A DNA stretch of 64,000 nt from Paenibacillus sp. 481 (GTDB lineage: Bacteria > Bacillota > Bacilli > Paenibacillales > Paenibacillaceae), in NCBI RefSeq assembly GCF_021223605.1, contig NZ_CP075175.1:1325001-1389000 (forward strand), read 5' to 3'. The notes beneath the pieces are model-generated. The model was given only the letters and a program-made list of their open reading frames with translations. It did not search any database and had not been told where the DNA came from. Below, piece after piece: positions 27,068-35,706 of this stretch (its first letter is position 1; each line of letters opens with the position of its first letter). Position numbers and translations under genes: made by a program.

Positions 27068-27730
27068 TTATTGCGGTCGCGTATTTACTTCAAATATCCA
27101 GATTTGCCCCATTTCATCAAGGCCATAATCAAATCCAAGTTTATCGAGTTCCGGAAAATTCATTTCAAATATAGACGCGCAAATGTTAGTCAGATCACGC
27201 ATCTCATTTTTTTTCGGTTGCACAAATCGTTCCGACAACGACTGACCAATCCCTTGCGCCGCCGTCATCATCGTCCCACCTTTGCATAAATTCGTAATAA
27301 ACAATCCTTTTCGTGCCAGCCTACCGACCATAGAACGAAACTCCCATACACCGTTCGTTCTAACCACTTTTACCCGATAATCGATTGGTCGCCCTTCAAT
27401 GGTCGCGAGCCGAATACCACGTTGGATTAAATAAGCTCGCTTCTTTTTCACGGTGGATAAAGACCGAACCATGGCATCAAATCCAGCAAACGAGCTTTTT
27501 TTGTCCATATTCGTATAGCTGTATGTGTGACCTTCCTTCGTTATCTTAATTACACCTGCTCCGCCACCACCCACTACAGGCTTGATGACCACGAATCCAA
27601 ACTGATTCAACATATGAAACAAATTAGACGTATTATAAAAACGTGTTGCTGGGATGTAACCCGCTACGCGTGAATCTGACAAGAGCACCTCGGTTTTGAT
27701 CCATTTGCTAGCCAACTGTCTCATTTCCAT
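27068..27730 (-). CDS. YheC/YheD-family ATP-grasp protein
   Basis: A 220-residue protein with ATP-grasp features: IKPVVGGGGAGVIKI as the lysine/glycine loop, QRGIRLATIEGRPIDYRVKV, and the metal-binding end WIFEVNTRP. It belongs to the YheC/YheD endospore-coat-associated family, shorter than YheC/D because it holds only the ATP-grasp part. GGAGGGGG precedes the ATG by about 9 nt. Probably sporulation-linked peptide-bond or ligase-type chemistry; substrate unknown. Confidence 0.8.
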   Translation of the reverse strand: MEMRQLASKWIKTEVLLSDSRVAGYIPATRFYNTSNLFHMLNQFGFVVIKPVVGGGGAGVIKITKEGHTYSYTNMDKKSSFAGFDAMVRSLSTVKKKRAYLIQRGIRLATIEGRPIDYRVKVVRTNGVWEFRSMVGRLARKGLFITNLCKGGTMMTAAQGIGQSLSERFVQPKKNEMRDLTNICASIFEMNFPELDKLGFDYGLDEMGQIWIFEVNTRPQ

Positions 27731-27959
27731 GCGTACATCCCCCTCCTTCTTACTTATACATACTCATGGGAAGGCAGTCGTTCCTGTATCTTTGTCCAAG
27801 GCACTTGCCTTATTTTAAATAGAATCGAGGATTGAAACGAAATGGACACAGATTCGTGCTTGTCATTTCCAACTTTCGGATGGTATCGTATAAAGTGACT
27901 TAATCGTAATTGCACGTGTTCATTTATTATGATATTTGTACATAAGGTGGGAGGCCGTC

Positions 27960-28166
27960 ATGGATCAAGCCGGATTTTTTGAAGTGTTATATTGGATCGC
28001 TATCGTTTCCATGTCTATCGCATTAGTCGTTGTAAACGTCGCTATTCTAGTCGTTAGCTTTCGCTTTTGGAAACAAAAACATCGTGCCCTCAGCGTATTT
28101 AGCTGTGTGTTTTCCCTTTTCTGTTTCTACTTGATTGGCATAATGGTAAACAAAACGTTTTTATAG
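27960..28166 (+). CDS. Small two-helix membrane protein
   Basis: A 68-residue protein with two hydrophobic segments (VLYWIAIVSMSIALVVVNVA and VFSCVFSLFCFYLIGIMV) separated by a basic loop KQKHRA. ATG 27960 follows GGGAGG at 5 nt; the upstream in-frame start at 27936 is not needed. Hypothetical; no family recognised. Confidence 0.6.
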   Translation: MDQAGFFEVLYWIAIVSMSIALVVVNVAILVVSFRFWKQKHRALSVFSCVFSLFCFYLIGIMVNKTFL

Positions 28167-28200
28167 TTTAGATAGCCTACATCTTTATATCTAATTAAAA

Positions 28201-28250
28201 TGGCCTTGATACGTTAGGTATGAACTTAACGCAGCGAGGCTTTTTTATTT
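28201..28250 (+). terminator. Terminator after the two-helix membrane protein
   Basis: Imperfect hairpin GCCTTGATACGTTA ... TTAACGCAGCGAGGC followed by TTTTTTATTT. Confidence 0.55.
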
Positions 28251-28416
28251 GCTTCGAACTCGATTTTTCTGAAAATATTCATAGTATGACAAAATTTTCA
28301 CCGATTTTTCATTAGATTGTTATGGTTTCTTTACCTATCTGTTACAATTAACGATTTATTTATTGTTAATATGAACACATAAACAACAAGCGGTATACAT
28401 CAGGAGGATAACAATT

Positions 28417-28968
28417 ATGCGTAACAACAAAAGTAAGTGGATGATTCTATTTGGAGCAGTCATGTCTATCGCATTACTAGCAGGCTGTGGGGATAAAGAG
28501 GCAGCAACAGCAAAGCCTGAAGTAAAAACAGAAACGAACAACACGACTAACAATAATAAACAAGAGACTCAAACGCCAAATGCTAACGTGTTCACGAGCA
28601 AAGAAGGACAATTCACACTTGCTATGCCAGAGAAATGGGCTAATACAGTGAAAATGGAAGAGCGTAAAGATATGCAGGAACTTCCAGGTGTCGATTTGAT
28701 TGTAGAATTCAATTTTACACCAGACGGTAAAAAAGACTCCGAATCTTTGTTCACTATTCATAAAATGTCGAAGAAAAACTTCGAAGCGATGAGCAAAGAA
28801 GAAGGTCCTGGACTCGGCGAGAAAATCGCAGAGAACGATGAATTTGTATGGGTGGGCACAACGCCGCAATCTAACCCATTTGAACCAGAATCCAAAGAGG
28901 GCAAACAATTCAATAGCCTTATGATGGAGTTCGATTACTTCAAAACGAACCTTAAAATTGTAAAATAA
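28417..28968 (+). CDS. Small lipoprotein of unknown function
   Basis: A 183-residue exported lipoprotein: signal peptide with lipobox LLAGC (lipid-modified C24), then a polar Asn/Thr-rich linker (about 28-57) and a domain of about 125 residues that begins VFTSKEGQFTLAMPEKW, like PsbP-type or other small surface domains. RBS CAGGAGG with 9 nt spacing; it is monocistronic with its own terminator. Function unknown. Confidence 0.75.
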   Translation: MRNNKSKWMILFGAVMSIALLAGCGDKEAATAKPEVKTETNNTTNNNKQETQTPNANVFTSKEGQFTLAMPEKWANTVKMEERKDMQELPGVDLIVEFNFTPDGKKDSESLFTIHKMSKKNFEAMSKEEGPGLGEKIAENDEFVWVGTTPQSNPFEPESKEGKQFNSLMMEFDYFKTNLKIVK

Positions 28969-28986
28969 TCAATTCAGACGATCATA

Positions 28987-29038
28987 GATGGGGCACTCCA
29001 ACACTTGTAAACCGTGTATGGAGAGCCCTTTTTCTGTT
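28987..29038 (+). terminator. Lipoprotein gene terminator
   Basis: GGGCACTCCA ... TGGAGAGCCC arms followed by TTTTT. It sits between convergent genes. Confidence 0.65.
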
Positions 29039-29040
29039 TT

Positions 29041-29835
29041 TTAAAAAATAGCCGGCACCATTCCCCCATCCATCCGGATTGGCGAACCTCTAAATGCTGA
29101 TGCATAAGGACTGCACATAAATGTAGCTAGTCTCCCGATTTCAATCGGCTTGATAAATCGCTGTATTTCAGATTGAGGCAAGTTCGTTGTCACAAATTCT
29201 TTTTCTATTTCTAAAAAAGGCCTATCATCATTAGGGTACATCCCCTCAATGATTTGATACACATTTTCAGAGAGTGTTGGTCCTGGCATAATCGTGTTAA
29301 CGGTAACTTCTGTTCCTATTGTTAATTTAGATAAGCTTCTTGACAATGATAAGAGCATTGACTTTGTCATACCGTACTGGGGCATTAGTCCTGAAGGCAT
29401 AATTGCCTCTTCACTTGCAATAAAGATCATGCGGCCAAAATTATTTTCCAGCATTTTAGGTAAATAAAATCTACATAATCCATTAGCAGCAAGAACATTA
29501 GTACGGAAGTACTTTTCCCATACTTCATCGTCAATGTCCTCATATTGCATAACTTCATAAATACCCATATTGTTAACTAAAATATCTATATGGGGGTATT
29601 TAAGAAATAAAGCCTCTCTTTGTTGAATATCGACGATATCGCATGTAGCATTTTGAGGAGAAGTAGTCGGGAAATCTGACTTCATTTCATTTACTGTCCG
29701 TTCTACCTCATCATAATTTCGCCCATTAATGAGTACATTTACACCTTCTTTGGCAAGTTCAATAGCAATTGCTTTACCTATACCTTTAGTTGATCCTGTA
29801 ACTAAAGCGGTTTTGCTGTTTAATCCCATATCCAT
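29041..29835 (-). CDS. Short-chain dehydrogenase/reductase
   Basis: A 264-residue classical SDR: cofactor motif TGSTKGIG (14-21 region), NNMG, catalytic serine in IASEEA and YGMTK Tyr-Lys pair, and a C-terminal GGMV. It is more AT-rich than its neighbours, which hints at a separate origin. AAGGAG lies 10 nt before the ATG. A divergence-free AraC-family regulator lies just upstream in the same direction and probably controls it. Substrate unknown. Confidence 0.85.
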   Translation of the reverse strand: MDMGLNSKTALVTGSTKGIGKAIAIELAKEGVNVLINGRNYDEVERTVNEMKSDFPTTSPQNATCDIVDIQQREALFLKYPHIDILVNNMGIYEVMQYEDIDDEVWEKYFRTNVLAANGLCRFYLPKMLENNFGRMIFIASEEAIMPSGLMPQYGMTKSMLLSLSRSLSKLTIGTEVTVNTIMPGPTLSENVYQIIEGMYPNDDRPFLEIEKEFVTTNLPQSEIQRFIKPIEIGRLATFMCSPYASAFRGSPIRMDGGMVPAIF

Positions 29836-29980
29836 ACAACCATTTCTCCTTTAAAAAGTGCTTGTACTGTTTGTAGTTAAAATTTCGCACTTCGAATAGT
29901 GATTATATTACTTGGTCTGGATCTTACAGTAACTAGCCTATTGCGCCAAATTTCTTGCTTCACACGCCAAACGATAAAAC

Positions 29981-30997
29981 TTAGTTCGAGTTTGAACCTA
30001 GATGTTCATTGCGCCAAGCTGAAGGAGTAACACCTTCCCAGAGGCGGAACGCGCGGTAGAATGAGTTTTGGTCTTCATATCCAATTAAGAAAGCTATCTC
30101 TTTAATATCGAGGGAAGGATCTCTCAAGTACTCACGTGCCTGCTCATGTTTAGCTCGTGTCAACAGCTGTTTGAAGCTCGTATTTTTGTCAGTAAGCCGG
30201 CGCTGTAAGGTTCGATCACTCATACCCAGTTCCTTGGCGACAGCCTGAATGTTAGGATTTCCTCCTGTAAGACTACGCTTTATGATCCATTTGACCATTT
30301 CGGTAAATGAGTGGCTGTGCTGGTGTTCATTCAACGATCTGTCCAACACGGGAGTAAGGATCTCTAACAGCTCTTCGTTATACGACGTAAAGGGGAGGTC
30401 CAAATCGCTTCGATGTAGCGTCAGCCGGTTACATGTTGCACCAACCCGGATACAGCAGCCAAAGTAATTTTCAAGAGCTTGTACGTCTCCCATTGCGTGC
30501 GAAAATTCGACGAGCTCCGCTGTCAAAGGCTGACCTGTGCCCCGACGTCCAAGCTCCAGAAGAAATGCCAGCGTGATACCAACCAGCATCGGCGGACCGG
30601 GTTGCTCTGTATTTAGCCATTCCAGTTTGATTGTACAGTACTCCCCCTCCTCGGTTATACGCAAGCTTTCAGGGGGACACAGTTGTTTGTACCGAACCAT
30701 TCGGTTTAGAGCATCGCGATAGTCACGAGAGTGGTAAGTCGCTAAGACGGTCGGAGGATACTTCGCTGTGTCAAATGCGGTCGCAAGCTTGATGATTCCT
30801 TCGGCAGTGTCACCAATGAGATCGGAATAGGCCTGCCAGATCGCAAAATATTGAGCGGTAGTGACTACTGTTTCCGTAATAATGGTGAGTGGCAGTTGTG
30901 CTCTGCGAGCTACATCGTGGGCTGCAATCCCTAGTTGACGTAAACCTGCCCAAAATCCTGGCTCAACTTTAATACGCTTTGAGGGTTGAGACTTCAT
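29981..30997 (-). CDS. AraC-family regulator with arabinose-binding-like N-terminal domain
   Basis: About 338 residues. The N-terminal two thirds resemble the Arabinose_bd (PF12625) domain of the OruR/ArgR-type AraC regulators, and the C-terminal 95 residues carry two helix-turn-helix motifs (VAKELGMSDRTLQRRL and IKEIAFLIGYEDQNSFYRAF). This class is commoner in Proteobacteria, so lateral transfer is possible. Starts TTG 31003 and ATG 30997 both follow AAAGGAG; I use the ATG. It is likely to regulate the SDR downstream. Confidence 0.85.
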   Translation of the reverse strand: MKSQPSKRIKVEPGFWAGLRQLGIAAHDVARRAQLPLTIITETVVTTAQYFAIWQAYSDLIGDTAEGIIKLATAFDTAKYPPTVLATYHSRDYRDALNRMVRYKQLCPPESLRITEEGEYCTIKLEWLNTEQPGPPMLVGITLAFLLELGRRGTGQPLTAELVEFSHAMGDVQALENYFGCCIRVGATCNRLTLHRSDLDLPFTSYNEELLEILTPVLDRSLNEHQHSHSFTEMVKWIIKRSLTGGNPNIQAVAKELGMSDRTLQRRLTDKNTSFKQLLTRAKHEQAREYLRDPSLDIKEIAFLIGYEDQNSFYRAFRLWEGVTPSAWRNEHLGSNSN

Positions 30998-31043
30998 ATG
31001 CAAGGTACTCCTTTAGCTGTATATGTATCCATTTATCCAGAAC

Positions 31044-31082
31044 ATAAAGAAATAGGCCGTCCGCGGCAAGGTAACGGCCTAT
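31044..31082 (-). terminator. Terminator of the M28 peptidase gene
   Basis: Perfect 9-bp stem (31052-31060 and 31074-31082) followed on the minus strand by TTTCTTT. Confidence 0.7.
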
Positions 31083-31144
31083 CTTGGTAATACCTTTAGT
31101 TTTAAGCCACCCCTTTGAAGCGGCTACTTCAATTGCACGTTTCT

Positions 31145-32194
31145 TTACTTTTTATTTTCTTCTTTTTCTTCATTGTTTTCTACTGGCGGTAGGCCAAACA
31201 GTTCCTCTAAACTTATAAACTTGTAATCTACTGGTGTAAAAAATGTATGGACCTGCTTAAAAGATGGCGTCGCAGGATCTGTAATTTTGTACACGGAAGC
31301 ACCCACTACAGTCGCCGCTTCACGTAATTTCGCGTTGCTTATTTTGTCGATCGTATCTGTTGGTGCATGATACGCCAAATCTAACGGCATATGCGAGAAC
31401 ACGGCAGCAGGAATACCTTTTGCTGCAAATGCCGCGTGGTCACTCGCACTAATTTGGGAAGTTGAAAATTTGTTTGCATATTTCTGCCCGAATGTTGCTC
31501 CCAAATCAGTCACTATATTTTTCTTGCCATCCACCGTAAGGGCAGCCATTTGTTTGGCAGCCTTATTACCTACCATATCGATATGAAACTGGCCAACAAT
31601 TCGTTTGATTTCGTCTTGGCTTAACGTGTTCACATAATGTTTAGCGCCATATAGTCCAAACTCTTCCGCTCCAACAGAAACGAACCGGATCTCTGTATCC
31701 CGTTTTTGGTCCGCAAATAAACGAGCTAGCTCCAAAATAACTGCTACGCCTGAAGCATCGTCAATCGCACCCGGTGAACCCTTTACAGAATCGTGATGCG
31801 CACCAATAATGACAATCTCATTTGTCTTTTTGCTTGTGTTAGGCTTCAGCGTTGCGATGACATTGTGGGATTTCCCTTTCTTCTTGTCCCAATCTTTAAA
31901 CTCGAACTGCTGAATTTTCGTTTCATAGCCAAGTTTTTTAAATCGATTATGAATATATTGAACGGCTTTATATTCTCCATCTGTCCCAGCCACACGCGGT
32001 GCTTTTGACAAATGCTTGATATCGTTGTACATCTTATTCGCATTCATGTTATCCCAAATCGTCTTGACCTGCTTCGGCTTCTCCTGCTGCTTCGGTGCAG
32101 GTGCCGCGAATGCGACTGCACTGCTGAATAGCAAGCTTGTGCCGAGCAAGGCAGATACGAACATTTTCACTTTGTTAAGCGGTGATTTTCTCAA
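31145..32194 (-). CDS. Secreted M28-family zinc aminopeptidase
   Basis: A 349-residue exported protein: signal peptide (basic LRKSPLNKVKM, hydrophobic core, cleavage near AFA-APAP), then an M28 domain with the two-zinc ligands in IIGAHHDSV, AIDDASGV, GAEEFGLYG and HIDMVG, and H in AYHAPTD. Such enzymes remove N-terminal residues from peptides outside the cell. A TTG start at 32194 has GAGGAG 9 nt upstream; the upstream extension lacks a signal. A 16-bp-period direct repeat (32206-32216, 32222-32232) lies in the leader. Confidence 0.88.
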   Translation of the reverse strand: MRKSPLNKVKMFVSALLGTSLLFSSAVAFAAPAPKQQEKPKQVKTIWDNMNANKMYNDIKHLSKAPRVAGTDGEYKAVQYIHNRFKKLGYETKIQQFEFKDWDKKKGKSHNVIATLKPNTSKKTNEIVIIGAHHDSVKGSPGAIDDASGVAVILELARLFADQKRDTEIRFVSVGAEEFGLYGAKHYVNTLSQDEIKRIVGQFHIDMVGNKAAKQMAALTVDGKKNIVTDLGATFGQKYANKFSTSQISASDHAAFAAKGIPAAVFSHMPLDLAYHAPTDTIDKISNAKLREAATVVGASVYKITDPATPSFKQVHTFFTPVDYKFISLEELFGLPPVENNEEKEENKK

Positions 32195-32462
32195 GACTAA
32201 CACTCCTCTAGTAAATGTTTTCTCTAGTAAATATAGTGCTTGAGAAGTCGAGTTGCCATCGAAATTTATTACCTTGCATGACAAAATTGAAAGTTAGGAC
32301 CGCACATAAATAAAACCTCTCTAACGGTGCAAACGGTGCAATTTGTGGGGTCATTCCCTTGTGACTCGGGTCAATTCACTCTCATAATATAGGGTAACTG
32401 AAGGGGTGAAACGACAGTATCGAAGGTTTTTTAGTATCAAGGAAAATAATCCCTATATAATA

Positions 32463-32491
32463 TTGACACGTGTTTTTATACGTACTATAAT
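32463..32491 (+). promoter_or_regulatory. Consensus sigma-A promoter of hicAB
   Basis: Perfect TTGACA (32463-32468), 17-bp spacer and perfect TATAAT (32486-32491), 22 nt upstream of the hicA start. Such a strong promoter suits an autorepressed toxin-antitoxin operon. Confidence 0.85.
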
Positions 32492-32513
32492 CAATTTACG
32501 AGGAGGTGCAGTA

Positions 32514-32705
32514 ATGGCGAGCAAGCCTTCGAGGGATGTCATTAAGCTAATACAAGAAGACGGCTGGTTTTTGGTACATATTGAAGGTAGTCATCATCAA
32601 TTTAAACATCCGACCAAAAAAGGAAAAGTCACCATCCCTCACCCTAAGAAAGACTTACCTCGAAAAACATTTGAAAGTATACTGAAACAGGCGGGGCTTA
32701 AATAG
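32514..32705 (+). CDS. hicA: HicA-type mRNA interferase toxin
   Basis: A 63-residue protein of the HicA (YcfA) family: double-stranded RNA-binding-like fold, catalytic histidine in IEGSHHQFKHP and the conserved VTIPHPKKDLPRKTFESILKQAGL tail (GSH-x2-F ... IP-H ... GT/L pattern). The toxin cleaves mRNA; HicB neutralises it. It follows AGGAGGTG and is the first gene of hicAB. Confidence 0.92.
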   Translation: MASKPSRDVIKLIQEDGWFLVHIEGSHHQFKHPTKKGKVTIPHPKKDLPRKTFESILKQAGLK

Positions 32706-32789
32706 TCCCTAGCCTGTGGAAGTTTTATATAGCTAAAAGCCAAAGAAAGTATTTTATACAGCTTTGGCACATACAAGGTGGTGGAAAAT

Positions 32790-33221
32790 GTGAAAGATCG
32801 TTATATATATCCCGCAATCTTTGACTACGCAGACGATGGTATCTCCGTTGAGTTTCCCGATTTACCGGGAGCATTAACATGTGGAGATACCGAAGAGGAA
32901 GCGTTCAATATGGCGAAGGAATGCCTGGCGCTACACCTTTACGGATTGGAAGAGGACGGCGACGACATTCCAGCATCGTCGAGAACGGTTGACATTATCC
33001 TTGAATCTAACCAGTCCGCCGCTTTAATTGAAGTGTGGATGCCTCCGTTTCGCGACTATATGGCGGAGAAAGCGACAAAAAAGACGTTAACTATTCCGAA
33101 ATGGCTTAATGACGCTGCCGAGGAAGCAAACGTTAATTTCTCTCGGATTCTTCAAGACGGATTAAAAGAATATTTAGGCGTTACAGATCGCAAATCATAC
33201 GAAAAAGGCCCCGTTGAATAA
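32790..33221 (+). CDS. hicB: HicB-family antitoxin
   Basis: About 143 residues. The N-terminal HicB fold (YPAIFDYADDGISVEFPDLPGALTCGDTEEEA is the family signature region) is followed by a C-terminal ribbon-helix-helix-like DNA-binding segment (TLTIPKWLNDAAEEANVNFSRILQDGL). GTG 32790 has AAGGTGG 8 nt upstream; an earlier GTG at 32778 lies inside that site. It is separated from hicA by 84 nt. It should bind HicA and repress the operon promoter. Confidence 0.9.
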   Translation: MKDRYIYPAIFDYADDGISVEFPDLPGALTCGDTEEEAFNMAKECLALHLYGLEEDGDDIPASSRTVDIILESNQSAALIEVWMPPFRDYMAEKATKKTLTIPKWLNDAAEEANVNFSRILQDGLKEYLGVTDRKSYEKGPVE

Positions 33222-33237
33222 CACGGGGTTTTATTTC
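33207..33237 (+). terminator. hicAB terminator overlapping the hicB stop codon
   Basis: GCCCCGT ... ACACGGGG arms around 33209-33229 followed by TTTTATTT. The hairpin includes the last codons of hicB. Confidence 0.65.
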
Positions 33238-33239
33238 GT

Positions 33240-33466
33240 ATACGTGAACGCCATATCCACTGCAAAAGGTCAGATACCGCGAAAAGTTTTTCGCTAACCA
33301 CTTCAAGAAGCATCCGTAATCTTTTGCGTAATCCTTTAGCGTTCTCTTGCACAGCCCTTCCGAATCATTTAACACTCACGGCCAGCTCAAGAGCCTGCTC
33401 TAACGTGATTTCCGGGTAAGTAATTTCTTCAATAGAAATCCATCTCTTTCGTTTTTTCAAAGTCAA
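33240..33466 (-). pseudogene. Decayed tyrosine-recombinase (integrase) 5' fragment
   Basis: A TTG start with GGGAGG 8 nt upstream opens a frame coding KKRKRWISIEEITYPEITL and then EQALELAVSVK, where it stops at 33365. In the next frame the text continues without a gap as DSEGLCKRTLKDYAKDYGCF plus LKWLAKN, the core of the N-terminal SAM-like (core-binding) domain of phage integrases (family pattern GLS-x-RT-L-x-DY ... FL-x-WL). So one frameshift and loss of the whole catalytic domain are seen. It is a relic of a mobile element beside hicAB. Confidence 0.65.
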
Positions 33467-33468
33467 AA

Positions 33469-33513
33469 TAAAAACCTCCCGCACGGTAATTAACGAATCT
33501 ACCGTTCGAGAGG
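33469..33513 (-). terminator. Terminator/attenuator hairpin before the integrase relic
   Basis: On the minus strand a 14-position stem with one mismatch (33500-33513 against 33475-33488) ends in GGGAGG and is followed by TTTTTATT, just before the TTG start of the relic. The 3' arm is the Shine-Dalgarno sequence. Confidence 0.6.
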
Positions 33514-33684
33514 TCGTGATTAACAATCCTAAAACACCGAAATAAGGGTTGTTATTAAACATTTTCGGGGTTGTTAACGCTCATTATTGCGGTGTAATCC
33601 GCAACCCTCGTCATTTATCGCACATAGCTAACGCGTAGGCAAGCGATCAGACCACCGATTTGAAAAAGCGCTCAACCACGCGAA

Positions 33685-34044
33685 TTAATCGTCGCACTTC
33701 TCCGCTTTGCCTTCAGCAATCGCTGTACGGAAAGATGATCCGCAGCCACACGAAGCGACGGCGTTCGGGTTGTCGATCGTGAACCCACCAGACATGCCCG
33801 ACTCTTTATAGTCAATGACGAGTCCGCTAAGGTGAGGTACACTTTCCTTATCAATAACGACTTTCATGCCGCTAACTTCTAAGTTTACGTCCTCTGCTGT
33901 TTCCTCGTCGTCAAAGCCCATGCCGTAAGAGAAACCGCTGCATCCGCCCGGACGAACACCAATTCGTAAGAATAAGCCCTCGTTTTCCTCTTGGGCGATC
34001 ATATCTTGTATTTTTTCAATCGCTAATTCACTAATTGTAATCAT
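33685..34044 (-). CDS. HesB/IscA-family iron-sulfur carrier (YutM-like)
   Basis: A 119-residue A-type Fe-S carrier, which delivers clusters to target apoproteins. The three conserved cysteines are in GGCSGF (one) and CGCGSSF (two), and the fold runs from ITISELAIEKI to the C-terminal CGCGSSF segment. RBS AGGAGGG is 6 nt before the ATG. It is near the NifU-like and YutJ genes, as yutM is in Bacillus. Confidence 0.93.
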   Translation of the reverse strand: MITISELAIEKIQDMIAQEENEGLFLRIGVRPGGCSGFSYGMGFDDEETAEDVNLEVSGMKVVIDKESVPHLSGLVIDYKESGMSGGFTIDNPNAVASCGCGSSFRTAIAEGKAEKCDD

Positions 34045-34363
34045 TATAAATCCCTCCTCATATTTCTAAGTATAACCATCCCGATTTCATCCTACAAGGG
34101 ATTATGTGCAATGGGAAAACTCCCCTTGTATGGTTGTGGAATGTATTGCCCCGTTCGTAAGGCAAGGGTATAATAGATGTGAACATTTTTAGTCGCGGTG
34201 ACAAACTAATGTCTTTATATGTGATTCGTTTCACTGCATCTCCGACGGAACGTCTCCGCCGCGGAGTTTTTATTTTGTCTAGGGACGAACAACCTTACTA
34301 ACACACATTTTCATGATTATGATTCATGTTCAACATGCTGCTCATAACAAAGGAGGCAATCCA
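34045..34363 (+). promoter_or_regulatory. Promoter and leader of mqnE
   Basis: TTGCCC (34146-34151), 17-bp spacer and perfect TATAAT (34169-34174) give a promoter about 190 nt upstream of the start codon. The leader has a GC-rich CTCCG/CGGAG hairpin near 34251-34263 followed by TTTTTATTTT, and an earlier copy of CTCCG could compete for the same 3' arm. This may be an attenuator; I recognise no known riboswitch. The rest of the gap is featureless. Confidence 0.4.
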
Positions 34364-35470
34364 ATGACGATGCTCATGACCCGTCATGCTGATCCTCGTA
34401 TGGCCGAGATTGCAGACAAAGTAGAACGCGGCGAACGTCTAACGTTAGAAGACGGCGTTTATTTGTACAAAACAGATGACCTTTTGACCTTGGGTCAATT
34501 GGCGAATCTCGCGAACATGCGTAAGAACGGTAAAAAAGTTTATTTTATTGAAAATATGTCGCTCTACTTCACAAATGTGTGTGAAGCACACTGCGCATTT
34601 TGCAGCTTCCGCCGTGATGAAGGACAAGAAGGTTCCTACACGTTAACAGGTCAGCAAATGATTGACTATGTAGAGCCACATATTCACCCAGGTGTACGCG
34701 AATTCCATATTGTAGGCGGTCACAATACAAATGTGCCTTTCCAATATTATGTTGATTCGTTGCGTATTTTACACGAAAAGTACCCTGACGTTACGCTTAA
34801 AGCATATACGGCAGCCGAAATTGACTTCTTCACACGGATTAGTGGGCTTAGCATCGAAGAGGTGCTGCGCACGCTGATGGACGCAGGCTTGAAGTCACTC
34901 ACAGGCGGCGGCGCGGAAATTTTGTCCGATGAATATCGGAAAAAGATGCGCGTTGAAAAAGCAGGCGTAGAGCGTTATCTCGAAGTGCACCGTACCGCGC
35001 ACAGGCTCGGGATGAAGACGCATACGACGATGCTATACGGCTCCATTGAGTCGCATGAGGATCGCGTGCGCCACTTAATTAGTGTGCGTGAGCTGCAAGA
35101 CGAGACGAACGGCTTCCTCGTCTTTATTCCGCTGTCGATGCAGCCAAAAAGCCCGACAGCTGGTATTAAGCGTCGCAACCCTGCTTATGAGGACTTGAAG
35201 ACGATTGCGATTAGCCGCTTGATGCTCGATAACATTCAGCATATTAAAGCGTATTTCATTAACATTGGTACCCAATTGACACAAGTGGCGCTCACATTTG
35301 GCGCGTCTGATGTGCACGGTACAATCGTTAAAGAACGCATTAGCCATGCCGCGGGCGCTCTAACGCCAGAGGGCTTGACGCGCGATGAGTTAATCTGGCT
35401 CGTTAAAGGTGCTGGTCGCACTCCAATCGAGCGCGATACGTTCTATAACGAGATCAAAGTTTACGATTAG
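34364..35470 (+). CDS. mqnE: Aminofutalosine synthase (radical SAM)
   Basis: A 368-residue radical SAM enzyme of the MqnE/MqnC/CofH group. It has the C73-x3-C77-x2-C80 cluster motif in NVCEAHCAFCSF, then EFHIVGGHN and VTLKAYTAAEIDFFTRISGLS, which are typical of MqnE. MqnE joins 3-enolpyruvoylbenzoate and SAM to make aminofutalosine, an early step of the futalosine route to menaquinone. ATG 34364 has AAAGGAGG 7 nt upstream. It could be confused with CofH, but no F420 genes are nearby and a UbiD-type decarboxylase is in the window. Confidence 0.88.
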   Translation: MTMLMTRHADPRMAEIADKVERGERLTLEDGVYLYKTDDLLTLGQLANLANMRKNGKKVYFIENMSLYFTNVCEAHCAFCSFRRDEGQEGSYTLTGQQMIDYVEPHIHPGVREFHIVGGHNTNVPFQYYVDSLRILHEKYPDVTLKAYTAAEIDFFTRISGLSIEEVLRTLMDAGLKSLTGGGAEILSDEYRKKMRVEKAGVERYLEVHRTAHRLGMKTHTTMLYGSIESHEDRVRHLISVRELQDETNGFLVFIPLSMQPKSPTAGIKRRNPAYEDLKTIAISRLMLDNIQHIKAYFINIGTQLTQVALTFGASDVHGTIVKERISHAAGALTPEGLTRDELIWLVKGAGRTPIERDTFYNEIKVYD

Positions 35471-35706
35471 AATGAATTAACGATGATTTACATGTAAGAA
35501 TGAAGACAGAACTAAAGCAGCATGATTTACCCTGTTTATGTAAGATGACGACTTCCAACCAAGAGCCATATAGACAGAGAAAACAGTATATCAACCACAG
35601 CATCATGTAACAATCTGATAGGTGTGGAGAGCCATCAACGCTAGCGCCGCCTTTCGCGGCAACATCTTGTGCATCATCATTATTCCGCATCTTAGGGGGA
35701 AGTTAG

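Noticed and set aside
35454-35690. Minus-strand ORF of 78 codons between mqnE and the YutJ-like gene
   Set aside because: It has no ribosome site, no recognisable family and poor composition; treated as chance.
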